This document shows, piece after piece, positions 34,744 to 43,085 of a stretch of 64,000 nt of DNA. The translations under genes and the position numbers were made by a program. The stretch is from Microbacterium lacus (GTDB lineage: Bacteria; Actinomycetota; Actinomycetes; Actinomycetales; Microbacteriaceae): assembly GCF_039531105.1 (NCBI RefSeq), contig NZ_BAAAPK010000001.1, positions 2,914,001 to 2,978,000 of the forward strand. Reading direction: 5' to 3'. The notes under the pieces are model-generated. The model was not told the DNA's origin. It worked only from the letters and a program-made list of their open reading frames with translations, and did no database searches. Positions within the stretch are counted from its first letter, which is position 1, and every line of letters starts with the position of its first letter.

Positions 34744-34787
34744 TCCGATCCTTCACCACTGATTCCGCATCCAGAAAGGGAGGCGCG

Positions 34788-35474
34788 ATGCACATCGTCC
34801 TGGTCCACGGCATGGGAGGATCCGACTTCGACTGGAGCGCGGTCGCTCCGCTGCTCGAGTCCGACGGATTCCACGTCTCCGTCGCCGACAACGCGTCGCA
34901 GTCGCTCGACGACGACGTCGCGGCGGTGAGAGCACTGATCGACGCCGTCGACGACGACGCGCTCCTCGTCGGCCATTCGTACGGCGGCGCCGTCATCACC
35001 AACGCCGGGATGCATGAGCGGGTGCTCGGTGTGGTGTACGTCGCCGCGTTCGCGCCGGCCGAGGGCGAAACGGTGAACGAGATCGTGACCCGCTACGAGC
35101 CCGCAGAGGTCTCGCGGTTCATGACCCGAGGCCCGGACGGCGAATGGATCGGCGTGGAGAGCGAGGAAGCGCATCAGGCGCTGTCCTGGGATGTGCCCGA
35201 GGAGGCCATGCTGGTGCGAAGCACCCGCGGTCGCGCGAGTGCCGATGCGATCTTCACGCAGCCCTCCGGGGTGCCCGCGTGGGCGGGCAAGCCCGCGTGG
35301 TACCTGGTGGCCACGCTCGACAGGCATCTGCGCCCCGAAGCGCAGCGTGACATGGCGGCACGCGCGGACGCCACGGTCGAAGAGGTCGCGACGAGCCACT
35401 CCGTGCCCCTCGCGGCGCCCGAAGTCGTCCGCGCGTTCGTCTCGCGCGCAGCGGAGGCCCTCGCACCGGCGTGA
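34788..35474 (+). CDS. Alpha/beta hydrolase (salicylate-esterase/MenH-like)
   Basis: 228 residues. The nucleophile elbow is VGHSYGG (Ser near 66), the oxyanion strand is HIVLVHGMGGSDFDWS, and the catalytic His is in VATSHSVPLAAPEVV. This group includes plant methyl-esterase-like and hydroxynitrile-lyase-like enzymes. It probably hydrolyses an ester or a small amide. It ends just before a bidirectional terminator. Confidence 0.82.
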   Translation: MHIVLVHGMGGSDFDWSAVAPLLESDGFHVSVADNASQSLDDDVAAVRALIDAVDDDALLVGHSYGGAVITNAGMHERVLGVVYVAAFAPAEGETVNEIVTRYEPAEVSRFMTRGPDGEWIGVESEEAHQALSWDVPEEAMLVRSTRGRASADAIFTQPSGVPAWAGKPAWYLVATLDRHLRPEAQRDMAARADATVEEVATSHSVPLAAPEVVRAFVSRAAEALAPA

Positions 35475-35509
35475 ACTGCTCGGGCGGCCGTCGCCGAGGT
35501 CGCCTCGGC

Positions 35510-35542
35510 CGCAGCCGTCGCCACTCAGCGGTGACGGCTGCG
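35510..35542. terminator. Bidirectional terminator
   Basis: A 13-bp stem with a single wobble (35510-35522 with 35530-35542, loop 7 nt) separates the convergent hydrolase and amidohydrolase genes. Confidence 0.75.
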
Positions 35543-35544
35543 CG

Positions 35545-36822
35545 TCAGCCGAGCCGCCGGTCGAGGTCGACGACCGCCCTGCCCGACTGCACGACCATGC
35601 GCACCGCGCCCGGCTCGGCGAGTCGCCCGACGGACGCCAGCGGATCAGCATCCGTCACGACGAGATCGGCCATCTTCCCGGCCGCGACCGTCCCGACCCG
35701 GTCGCCGATCCCGAGCAGCTCGGCGCCCGCGGACGTGCCGGCACGAATGGCATCGATCGGCGTGAGCCCGGCCTCGACCAACCAGGCCAGCTCGCGCAGA
35801 TTCGCTCCGTGCGGGACGACCCCCGCGTCGGTGCCGAGAGCGACGGGCACACCGGCGGCGATCGCACGCCGCACGGAGTCCATCCCCCGCTCGCGCATCC
35901 GCTCCCGCTCCCGTCGCCGCCCGGGGTCGATGTGCGTAGAGATCTCCCGGAGGAGGGTGCTCAGCGTCGGCACCAGGACGGTGCCCCGTTCGAGCATGAG
36001 CTCAATGGTGGCGTCCGACAGGTCGTAGCCGTGCTCGATGCTCGCCGCGCCGCCCTGCACGGCGGCGCGTGCGGCGGCATCGGTGAGCGCGTGGGCAGTG
36101 ACAGGAACGCCGCCACGCTCGTCACCGAGACGGCGGATCAATCGCACCTGCTGCTCCGTGATGCCCACGTCATCGGGCTCGTCGGTCGGCGAGCCCGCAC
36201 CACCCGACGTGGAGACCTTGATCGCATCGGCACCCATGCTGATGAGCCGACGAACCGTCCGGACGATGTCATCGTCGGTGTCAACCAGCGCCGGGGACGG
36301 CATGCCCGCGCGCGCCGCCCACGCCGGCAGGCTCCCGTTCGGAAGGAACGGGTCTGCGTGACCGCCGGTCGGCGAGAGCATCGCGATGGCCAGATGCAGT
36401 CGGGGCCCGACCGCCGTGCCGTTGCCCACCGCGAGTCGATACCCGGGGGTGAGCCCGTCGAGATCGCGCGCCGTCGTGACACCCGCCTCTACGGTCCTCC
36501 GCAGCTGGGCGGCGACCTCGAGAACCGCTTCCTCCGCAAACCAGGCACGCTGCTGCTCGCCGCCGGCGGCGACCATCGCGAGGTGGACGTGGACGTCGAT
36601 GAACCCGGGGAGCATCCAGGAGCCCGACAGATCGACGACACGGCCGCCGTCCTCGACACCGCCACGACGGCGCGGTCCGGCGTAGTCCACGACGCCGTCG
36701 AGCACGGCGACCTCGGCATCAGGCAGCGGAGCCGATGCCGCACCGTCGATGAGAGTCGCCCCGACGAGCACCGTCCGCCCGGGCCCGATCGGGGTCAGCG
36801 GAAGCCGAGCACGCGCGCGCAC
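35545..36822 (-). CDS. Imidazolonepropionase-like amidohydrolase
   Basis: 425 residues of the amidohydrolase superfamily with the full metal set: FIDVHVHLA (HxH), ADAIKVSTSGG (carboxylated Lys), VTAHALTD and IEHGYDLSDA (His ligands) and ALGTDAGVVP (catalytic Asp). It resembles the COG1228 dipeptidase/imidazolonepropionase group, which cleaves cyclic amides, carbamates or Xaa-Pro bonds. The GTG start at 36822 follows 6 nt after the stop of the ATPase gene. It is the last gene of the peptide-type ABC operon, so it probably acts on the imported compound. Confidence 0.85.
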   Translation of the reverse strand: MRARARLPLTPIGPGRTVLVGATLIDGAASAPLPDAEVAVLDGVVDYAGPRRRGGVEDGGRVVDLSGSWMLPGFIDVHVHLAMVAAGGEQQRAWFAEEAVLEVAAQLRRTVEAGVTTARDLDGLTPGYRLAVGNGTAVGPRLHLAIAMLSPTGGHADPFLPNGSLPAWAARAGMPSPALVDTDDDIVRTVRRLISMGADAIKVSTSGGAGSPTDEPDDVGITEQQVRLIRRLGDERGGVPVTAHALTDAAARAAVQGGAASIEHGYDLSDATIELMLERGTVLVPTLSTLLREISTHIDPGRRRERERMRERGMDSVRRAIAAGVPVALGTDAGVVPHGANLRELAWLVEAGLTPIDAIRAGTSAGAELLGIGDRVGTVAAGKMADLVVTDADPLASVGRLAEPGAVRMVVQSGRAVVDLDRRLG

Positions 36823-36828
36823 CGCCGA

Positions 36829-37602
36829 TCAGCTCGCGAGAGTGAAACCGGGCGAGCCCGGGTCGGCATCGAGCAGTCGGCGCGTGTACCAGTGCTGCGG
36901 GTCGGCATAGATCTGCTCGACCGGACCGGACTCCACGACCTTGCCCTGGTACAGGACCATGACCTCGTCGCTCACCCGCTGTACGACCGCGAGGTTGTGC
37001 GAGATGAAGATCACCGTGATGCCGAGCTTGTCCTTGATCTCCGCCAGGAGATCAAGGATCTGCGCCTGCACGGAGACGTCGAGCGCCGAGGTGATCTCGT
37101 CGGCGATGACGACGTCAGGCTTGATCACCAGGCCGCGTGCGATCGCGATGCGCTGACGCTGTCCACCCGAGAATTCGTGCGGATAGCGGTGCATCATCTC
37201 CGGCTCGAGGCCCACGAGCGTCAGCCACGAGGCGATCTGCTCCTCGTGGCGCGACACGCGGGCGCGCGCCGGATCGATCGCCTCGGCCAGGGTCTGCGCG
37301 ATCGTGCGACGCGGTGACAGCGACGAATACGGATCCTGCGGGATCATCTGCGTGCGACGACGGTGCCGACGCATCGTCGCCCTGTGGCGCGCCGTCAGGT
37401 CGTCGCCGTCGACGACGACACGCCCGGCCGACGGACGCACCTCGCCCACCAGCACCTTGGCGAGAGTCGACTTTCCCGACCCCGATTCGCCGACGATGCC
37501 CACGGTGCGACCCCGCTGCACCATGAGATCCACGCCGTGGAGGACCTGAACGGATCCGAACGACACATCGAGTCCGCGGACGTCGACCATGGGCTCGCTC
37601 AT
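36829..37602 (-). CDS. Dipeptide-type ABC transporter ATP-binding protein (DppF-like)
   Basis: 257 residues of the OppF/DppF kind: Walker A GESGSGKST near residue 40, Q-loop IPQDPYSSLSPR, signature FSGGQRQRIAIARGL and Walker B VVIADEITSALD. The Walker B has Ile in place of Pro after the Glu, a minor variation. The C-terminus (SPGFTLAS) lacks the long oligopeptide-binding extension. It overlaps the fused permease-ATPase by four bases. Confidence 0.88.
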   Translation of the reverse strand: MSEPMVDVRGLDVSFGSVQVLHGVDLMVQRGRTVGIVGESGSGKSTLAKVLVGEVRPSAGRVVVDGDDLTARHRATMRRHRRRTQMIPQDPYSSLSPRRTIAQTLAEAIDPARARVSRHEEQIASWLTLVGLEPEMMHRYPHEFSGGQRQRIAIARGLVIKPDVVIADEITSALDVSVQAQILDLLAEIKDKLGITVIFISHNLAVVQRVSDEVMVLYQGKVVESGPVEQIYADPQHWYTRRLLDADPGSPGFTLAS

Positions 37603-39329
37603 ACACCGACCTCCTTCGGGGCGACTCGATCCGGCAGCGACACGACGGGTGTCGCCGCGAGGAGCCGCTTCGTGTACGGATGCTTCACCATCGCGTCCGT
37701 GAGATGCGCGGTGTCGTCGATCTGCTCGACGATATGGCCGTCCTTCAAGACGAGGACGCGATCGCACAGTGCCCGCACGACCCCGAGGTCGTGCGAGATG
37801 AACAAGATCGCGGTACCGGACTCGGCGTTCATGCGTTTGAGCACGGTCAGCACCTCCCGCTGGACCGTCACATCGAGCGCCGTGGTCGGCTCGTCGGCGA
37901 TGAGCAGGTCGGGATTGGGGCTCATGGCGGACGCGATCATCGCCCGCTGCTTCATGCCACCCGACAGCTGGTGAGGGTACTGACGGAGCCGCCCCTCGGG
38001 GTCGGTGAGCCGGACGTCCCGGAAGCCCTCCAGCAGTTTCGCGGTCGCTCCTCGTCGCGAGTAGCCCAGGCGCAGCCGGAGGACGTCGGTGAGCTGACTG
38101 CCCAGCAGAAGCGCCGGGTTGAGGGAGGTGCCCGGGTCCTGGTAGACCAGCCCGATGCTCGACGCCATCTTGCGGGCGGGAACCTTGCCGAGCAGGTCGG
38201 TGCCGGCGAGCTCCAGCCTGCGGGCGGACGCGGACAATCCTTCACCGAGCAGCTTCGCGACCACCGAGGCGGTGAGGGACTTGCCGGAGCCTGACTCGCC
38301 GACGATGCCGAGCACTTCGCCGCGGCCGATCGTGAAGGACACGTCGGAGACGAGTTCGCGACCGCTGGACTCGTGGGTGACGGTGATGCCTTCCGCGATG
38401 AGCACGGCGTCCGCGGGCACGGCAGCCGTGGACGGCGGCTCTGCCGAGCGGACGAGTCGAGCCTGGGTGCCGTTGGAGCGCGGGTTGGCCGCAGCAGCCA
38501 GACCGTCGCCCACGAGGAGCGCAGCCAGCGACGTGAAGGTGAGGGCGACGGCGGGTCCGACGATCACGATGGGGTTCACCATGATCTTGCTGAGCCCCTC
38601 ATTGAGGAGTGTGCCCCAATCGAACGCCGGCGACTGGGCGCCAAGACCGAGGAACGACAATCCCGAGATCTCCACGAGCGTCCCGGCGAACGCTCCCGCG
38701 ATCAGGATCAGTGTCGGCTCGGCCATGTTCGGCAGAACGTGGCGACTGGCGATGCGCACCGTGGGAACACCCATCAGGCGCGCCGTGGTGACGTATTCAC
38801 TCGTGGAGATGCGCGCGGCCAGGTTCGCTGTCAGCCGCGCGAACCCCGCCGTGTTGGCGACGGCGATCGCGATGACGACCTGCACGATGCCCTGTCCGAG
38901 GATGGCGGCGATGATGATCGCGACGAGCATCGTCGGGTAGCTCACCGCGAACTCGATGCATCGCAGGCCGAATTCGCGGACACGCTTGGGGGCGAGCCAG
39001 ATCGCGATGCCGACCGCGATGCCGGCGATCGCTGCCAGCCCTGTCGCGATGACCGCCATCAGCACCGTCGGGCGGGTGGCGACGAGAGTGCGTGCGAGCA
39101 TGTCGCGCCCGAGCGTGTCGGTGCCGAGCGGGTGTTCGGGCGTGGACGGAGAGTTGGGCGGACCGCTTCCGAGTCCACTCGCCTGGTCGGCGAGGAAGAC
39201 GGGTGCGAAGATCGCCACGAGGGCGATGATCGCCAGCATCGCCAGGCCGGCGATGAGCCCGCCGTTCCACGCGAAGGCGCGGGGTCGGACTGATTCCGCC
39301 GTCCGCACGGCTGAGGTGGTCGCGGGCAC
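37599..39329 (-). CDS. Fused ABC permease and ATP-binding protein (DppC-DppD)
   Basis: 576 residues in one frame. The N-terminal 270 are a DppC permease: membrane segments, the PLGTDTLGRDMLARTL loop, the EYVTTARLMGVPTVRIASRH region (EAA loop) and SFLGLGAQSPAFDWGTLL. After a Pro/Ala linker (PPSTAAVPADAV) comes a full ATPase of the DppD type: Walker A GESGSGKSLTA, QDPGTSLNPALL, signature LSGGMKQRAMIA, Walker B LLIADEPTTALD. Such fusions are known in some actinobacteria. The GTG start at 39329 lies 2 nt after the DppB stop, which fixes the boundary. Confidence 0.87.
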   Translation of the reverse strand: MPATTSAVRTAESVRPRAFAWNGGLIAGLAMLAIIALVAIFAPVFLADQASGLGSGPPNSPSTPEHPLGTDTLGRDMLARTLVATRPTVLMAVIATGLAAIAGIAVGIAIWLAPKRVREFGLRCIEFAVSYPTMLVAIIIAAILGQGIVQVVIAIAVANTAGFARLTANLAARISTSEYVTTARLMGVPTVRIASRHVLPNMAEPTLILIAGAFAGTLVEISGLSFLGLGAQSPAFDWGTLLNEGLSKIMVNPIVIVGPAVALTFTSLAALLVGDGLAAAANPRSNGTQARLVRSAEPPSTAAVPADAVLIAEGITVTHESSGRELVSDVSFTIGRGEVLGIVGESGSGKSLTASVVAKLLGEGLSASARRLELAGTDLLGKVPARKMASSIGLVYQDPGTSLNPALLLGSQLTDVLRLRLGYSRRGATAKLLEGFRDVRLTDPEGRLRQYPHQLSGGMKQRAMIASAMSPNPDLLIADEPTTALDVTVQREVLTVLKRMNAESGTAILFISHDLGVVRALCDRVLVLKDGHIVEQIDDTAHLTDAMVKHPYTKRLLAATPVVSLPDRVAPKEVGV

Positions 39330-39331
39330 GG

Positions 39332-40399
39332 TCAGTCTCCCAGGGTTCGCGGGTCGATGATGCCGAGGATCACGTCGATGACGAGTGTGATCACGAGCGA
39401 GATCACACCGATGACGAAGACGGCCGCCCGGATCACCGGGTAGTCCTTGTCGATCGAGATGGCCTGCACGATCACGCCACCCAGGCCGGGCCACGCGAAA
39501 ACCGCCTCGGTTATCAGGGCCGAGCCGAGCAGTGCCGTGAGGATGATGCCCGACAGCGTCAGTGCGGTGGTGAGGAGGTTCGGGAGCATATGCTTCGCGT
39601 ACAGCGTCAGCGAGGGAAGACGCCACCCGCGCGCGGTGCGCATGTAGTCCTGCTCGAGGATGACCGCGGCTTCCCGGCGCACCACCCGGGCCACCGCGCA
39701 GGCACCGCCGAGTGTCAGCGAGAGCACCGGCAGGATCGCCGCCTGGCTGAGGTCGTACGCCTGCGAGTACGCCGGCGGGAGCGCACGCAGCCAGACGGCG
39801 AAGATCACGACGAGCGCGGTGGCCTGGACGTAGACGGGCACCGAGGAGATGAAACCGGTCACGACGTTGAACGAGGTCCCGAGGATGCGGCGACGGTCGC
39901 CGCGCGTCGCGACGCCGACCGCCATGCCTGCGGCGATGCCGATCACGAGGAGCAGCAGCACGGCGGGGATCGTGATGGCGAGGGTGTAGGGCACGGCGGC
40001 CATCACGACATCCAGCGCGGGCACCCGGAACCGGTAGGAGTCACCGAAATCTCCCTGGATGACGCCGGCCAGATACGTGGCGAACTGCACCGGGACCGGC
40101 TGGTCCAGGCCGAGCTGTTCGCGCACCATCTCGACCTGGTCGAGCGTGGCGTTCTCGCCGGCGATGGCCGTCGCCGGGTCACCGGGGATCAGCTGCACGA
40201 TCAGGAAGGTGATCACCACGAGCAAGGCCACGTTGACCAGCAGACCGGCCGCCCTGCGCAGCAGGAAGCGGCGCCAGGCCCCGGCGAGGGATGCGGCACG
40301 GGGGCCGCCTCCCGGGTCGGGGCTCTCGGGCCCGCCGGCGGAGATGGGTGGGCCGCCCGGGCCGGTCGGCATGGAGGTCACGATGGGGACGATGCTCAT
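39332..40399 (-). CDS. Dipeptide-type ABC transporter permease (DppB-like)
   Basis: 355 residues. A Pro/Gly-rich N-terminus (about 1-45) precedes the standard DppB fold: RRAAGLLVNVALLVVITFLI, LIPGDPATAIAG, GDFGDSYRF and the EAA loop LEQDYMRTARGWRLPSLTL. The C-terminus is DVILGIIDPRTLGD, as in the family. It pairs with the fused permease-ATPase encoded 2 nt downstream. Confidence 0.88.
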   Translation of the reverse strand: MSIVPIVTSMPTGPGGPPISAGGPESPDPGGGPRAASLAGAWRRFLLRRAAGLLVNVALLVVITFLIVQLIPGDPATAIAGENATLDQVEMVREQLGLDQPVPVQFATYLAGVIQGDFGDSYRFRVPALDVVMAAVPYTLAITIPAVLLLLVIGIAAGMAVGVATRGDRRRILGTSFNVVTGFISSVPVYVQATALVVIFAVWLRALPPAYSQAYDLSQAAILPVLSLTLGGACAVARVVRREAAVILEQDYMRTARGWRLPSLTLYAKHMLPNLLTTALTLSGIILTALLGSALITEAVFAWPGLGGVIVQAISIDKDYPVIRAAVFVIGVISLVITLVIDVILGIIDPRTLGD

Positions 40400-40442
40400 G
40401 TTCGAGTCTCCTGTTGGTTCCGGCCCGGGCAGCGTGTCACGG

Positions 40443-42014
40443 TCACCCCGTGATTCGCACCGCCGACGGGTCCCAGTATCCGTTGAACACGTACGCGGCG
40501 AAGCCGGGTCGGGTCACGTACCGATGCGTGTCGGTGATCAAGGGCATCATGTCGACGCGCTCGAGGATCGTCTCCTGCGCCGACTCGAACGCCGCGCACT
40601 GCTCGTCGGGGTCGGCGGACTGCATCGCCTCAGCGAAGAACGCAGCGCCTTCGGGGTTGTCCGCACCGACCACGTTCGTGCCCCCCTGCGGGTAGGTCGC
40701 GCCGAGGTAGCGGGCGATCGACAGGTGGATGAGGCCGGGCCCGGCGTTCTCCGCGGCAAGGGCGACGTCCCACTTCTGGGGTTCGGTGCGCATCTGCTTC
40801 GACCACTCGGCCGGATCCGGGGCGGACACCTCGACGGTGGCACCGGCCGCGCGGAGCGACTCGGCGAGGTAGTCCGCCGCCGGGTCCCAGTTGCTCATGA
40901 TGAGCAGACGGACCGTCTGGCCGTCCAGCTCGGCCGACGCCGCCGCCGGGTCGTAGCTCTGCAGCAGCGACGGCTCCTCGAGCGCACACGCGTATCCGGC
41001 CGAGTTGACCGTGTACTGCGTCTCACCGAGACCGTCCAGCCCCGCGTCGTTGAAGCCCTGCGGGTCGATCGCCTGCGCGACCGCCGCGCGAAGCGCCTCG
41101 TTGCCCTCGAAGATCGATCCCGCACCGGGCGTCTGGTTGAACACGAGGTTGTAGGCCGAGCTCGCGAAGGTCACCGTGCTGAAGCCCTCTTCGTCGGCGA
41201 AGCGGAGCGCATTCGAGTCGTAGAACCGCGCACCGTCGATGCCGCCGGACTCGAGCAGATTGGCGCTCGTGTTGCCGTCGGGCTGGACACTGTAGTTGAG
41301 CGTCTTCGCCGGCACGCCCTCCACGCTCGTCCACGCCGGCCACGCGTCGTAGTCGTCGCGCAGGGCGAAGCTCACGCTGACGCCCGGCTGCTGGTCGCTC
41401 AGCGTGTAGGGGCCCGAGAACGCGCCCTCGACGCTCCCCGCGGCGAGTCCCTCCGGGTCCTCGATGCCGGCGGGGCAGATCACGCCGAGACCCGGCTGCG
41501 AGACGCCGCCGAGCAGCTGCGAGTAGGGCTCGCTCAGGGTGATCTGGAGCGTGCCCGCTCCGTCGTCGGCGGTGAATGTGGGTGTTCCGGACCCGAATGC
41601 CTGGTTCTTCCACGTCACCGCGGCGGCGTCTTCGAGTCCGACGAGGTACTCGAACGACCCCGCGACCACGCTCGGCGTGATCGCCGTGCCGTCGGCGCAT
41701 GTCGCGTCGTCCCGCAGGGTGAAGGTGTAGTCCGACGAAGACGCGGACTCCCATTCCGTCGCCAGGCCTCCGATCAGGCCGTCCTCCCCTGCTCGCAGGA
41801 GCGTGTCGAATCCGAGCCGCGCGTTCTGCAGGTCGGAGGTCGCGGTCGCGAGGGCCGGATTGAAGGTCGCCGGTGCGTACCAGAGCTCAAGATTGATCGT
41901 GTCGGTCGCTGCTGCTTCCGGCGCCTCGTCGGCGTTGCCTGCGGCACAGCCGGCGAGTGACATGCCTGCCACCACGACGAGCGCGGTTCCGGCGAGCGGT
42001 TTCTTGTTGCGCAT
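40443..42014 (-). CDS. Dipeptide-type ABC transporter substrate-binding lipoprotein
   Basis: 523 residues. The lipoprotein signal ends in the lipobox LAGC (near residue 21), followed by an acidic linker. The mature protein is an SBP_bac_5 (oligopeptide/nickel) fold: LWYAPATFNPALATATSDLQ, the DYTFTLRDDATCADGTAI segment typical of DppA-like proteins, and KQMRTEPQKWDVALAAENAG. Length fits. ATGs at 42020 and 42014 are both in frame; 42014 is favoured as GAGAGGA is 6 nt from it. The peptide or cyclic amide it binds is unknown, but the operon also encodes an amidohydrolase. Confidence 0.87.
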   Translation of the reverse strand: MRNKKPLAGTALVVVAGMSLAGCAAGNADEAPEAAATDTINLELWYAPATFNPALATATSDLQNARLGFDTLLRAGEDGLIGGLATEWESASSSDYTFTLRDDATCADGTAITPSVVAGSFEYLVGLEDAAAVTWKNQAFGSGTPTFTADDGAGTLQITLSEPYSQLLGGVSQPGLGVICPAGIEDPEGLAAGSVEGAFSGPYTLSDQQPGVSVSFALRDDYDAWPAWTSVEGVPAKTLNYSVQPDGNTSANLLESGGIDGARFYDSNALRFADEEGFSTVTFASSAYNLVFNQTPGAGSIFEGNEALRAAVAQAIDPQGFNDAGLDGLGETQYTVNSAGYACALEEPSLLQSYDPAAASAELDGQTVRLLIMSNWDPAADYLAESLRAAGATVEVSAPDPAEWSKQMRTEPQKWDVALAAENAGPGLIHLSIARYLGATYPQGGTNVVGADNPEGAAFFAEAMQSADPDEQCAAFESAQETILERVDMMPLITDTHRYVTRPGFAAYVFNGYWDPSAVRITG

Positions 42015-42033
42015 GCTCATTCCTCTCAATACG

Positions 42034-42234
42034 TCAGTGATTTGCGGGTGCGTCGGGGTCGGGTAAGGCGCCGCACACGTGTCGTGGCGGGTGACGCTGC
42101 TCGGGACGGGTGGTGCAGTGTGGATCCCGCGGCGCGCCGAGAGGCACGGCAGGATGGCGGTGTCGATCGCGCGCAGCGCGACGATCCGGCGTCCCGACCA
42201 CCGGGACCCGGAGGGCACGAGTGAACACAGTCAT
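42034..42234 (-). CDS. Candidate leader ORF upstream of the substrate-binding protein
   Basis: A 66-codon frame begins with ATG 8 nt behind AAGGAG, the best ribosome binding site in the region, and ends 19 nt before the lipoprotein start. Its product is Arg/Pro/His-rich with no family and two Cys. It is either a real small protein or a translated leader that couples ribosomes to the ABC operon. It lies directly after operator f. Confidence 0.35.
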   Translation of the reverse strand: MTVFTRALRVPVVGTPDRRAARDRHRHPAVPLGAPRDPHCTTRPEQRHPPRHVCGALPDPDAPANH

Positions 42235-42266
42235 GCGGGACGCTCCTTTGCGAGGGGATCCATCAT

Positions 42267-42293
42267 GGATCCAATCTATTCTATTATGGATAC
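42267..42293. promoter_or_regulatory. Island operator f (GGATCC-N15-GGATAC)
   Basis: Boxes at 42267 and 42288, 21 bp apart; an extra GGATCC lies 11 bp to the left (42256). It serves the ABC operon on the minus strand. With operator g it is the main content of the 287-bp gap 42235-42521; nothing else is seen there. Confidence 0.78.
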
Positions 42294-42449
42294 GTTTGAA
42301 TGTCGAGGGTGTTTCCGCCGCGTTTCGTCAGCCCGTGAGTCCGGCGAACCACCCACTACTGCTCCGACACCGTCAATGAATGGGTGACCGATCGCGCACC
42401 CCTCACCCGCCGTGACGACGAGGAAGGATGGATACAAACCTGCGCTTCT

Positions 42450-42476
42450 GCATCCAATATTACTTCTAACGGATCC
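42450..42476. promoter_or_regulatory. Island operator g (GCATCC-N15-GGATCC)
   Basis: Boxes at 42450 and 42471, 21 bp apart; the first is one base off (GCATCC). A further GGATAC lies 20 bp upstream (42430). It is 46 nt before the RidA-like gene start. Confidence 0.7.
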
Positions 42477-42521
42477 TCGACGATAGAGTGAGCCGACACC
42501 CGACCAGGAGGACCGCCCATC

Positions 42522-43019
42522 ATGTCGACCCCCGAACAGCGCGCCGCAGCGCTCGGCCTCGAGATCCCCGACTACACCGATCCGCCGTACGGCGGCCGTT
42601 ACGGCACGGGACTTAAGGCCTTCCATCGCATCGGCGACCTCGTGGAATTGAGCGGGATCACACCTGAGGATCGTGCGGGGAATCGGCTGCACCCCGGGGT
42701 CGTCGGCGCGGACATCAGCGTGACGCAGGCGAGAGAAGCCGCCGCCCTCACCGCGACGCAGGCTCTCGGCCTGATCCGCCTGGCCGTCGGATCGCTCGAT
42801 AACGTCGCGGGCCTCTCCCGTGCGCTGTGCTTCATGCGGACCACACCGGAATTCGACCGGCTGCACGAAGTCGCCGCCGGTGCGACCGAACTCTTCCTCG
42901 AGGTCTTCGGCCCCGAGGTCGGCGCCGTCGGGCGCGCCTCCGTCGGGGTGACGAGCCTCTCCCGGCACAACTGCTTCGAACTCTGGCTGAGTTTCGAGGC
43001 AGCGCCGCCCGCCCCCTGA
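42522..43019 (+). CDS. RidA (YjgF/Rid) family protein
   Basis: 165 residues. The Rid fold is seen in YGTGLKAFHRIGDLVELSG, the LTATQALGLIRLAVGSLDNVAG helix, the CFMRTTPEFD strand and the VFGPEVGAVGRASVGVTSLS region, with an arginine at the usual carboxylate-binding place. The subgroup is longer than RidA (about 130). Rid proteins hydrolyse reactive enamines and imines formed by amine-oxidising or PLP enzymes, or act as hydrolases of carbamates and aminoacrylates. With an amine oxidase and flavin amine dehydrogenases in this island that role fits well. GGAGGA precedes the start. Confidence 0.85.
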   Translation: MSTPEQRAAALGLEIPDYTDPPYGGRYGTGLKAFHRIGDLVELSGITPEDRAGNRLHPGVVGADISVTQAREAAALTATQALGLIRLAVGSLDNVAGLSRALCFMRTTPEFDRLHEVAAGATELFLEVFGPEVGAVGRASVGVTSLSRHNCFELWLSFEAAPPAP

Positions 43020-43039
43020 TCCGCACTCCGGACACGCCG

Positions 43040-43073
43040 CCGCCCGTCGCCGATGCTGATCGACGACGGGCGG
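43040..43073. terminator. Bidirectional terminator
   Basis: A 10-bp stem (CCGCCCGTCG/CGACGGGCGG) with a 14-nt loop between the convergent RidA-like and amidase genes. Confidence 0.6.
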
Positions 43074-43085
43074 TCCCGATCGGGG

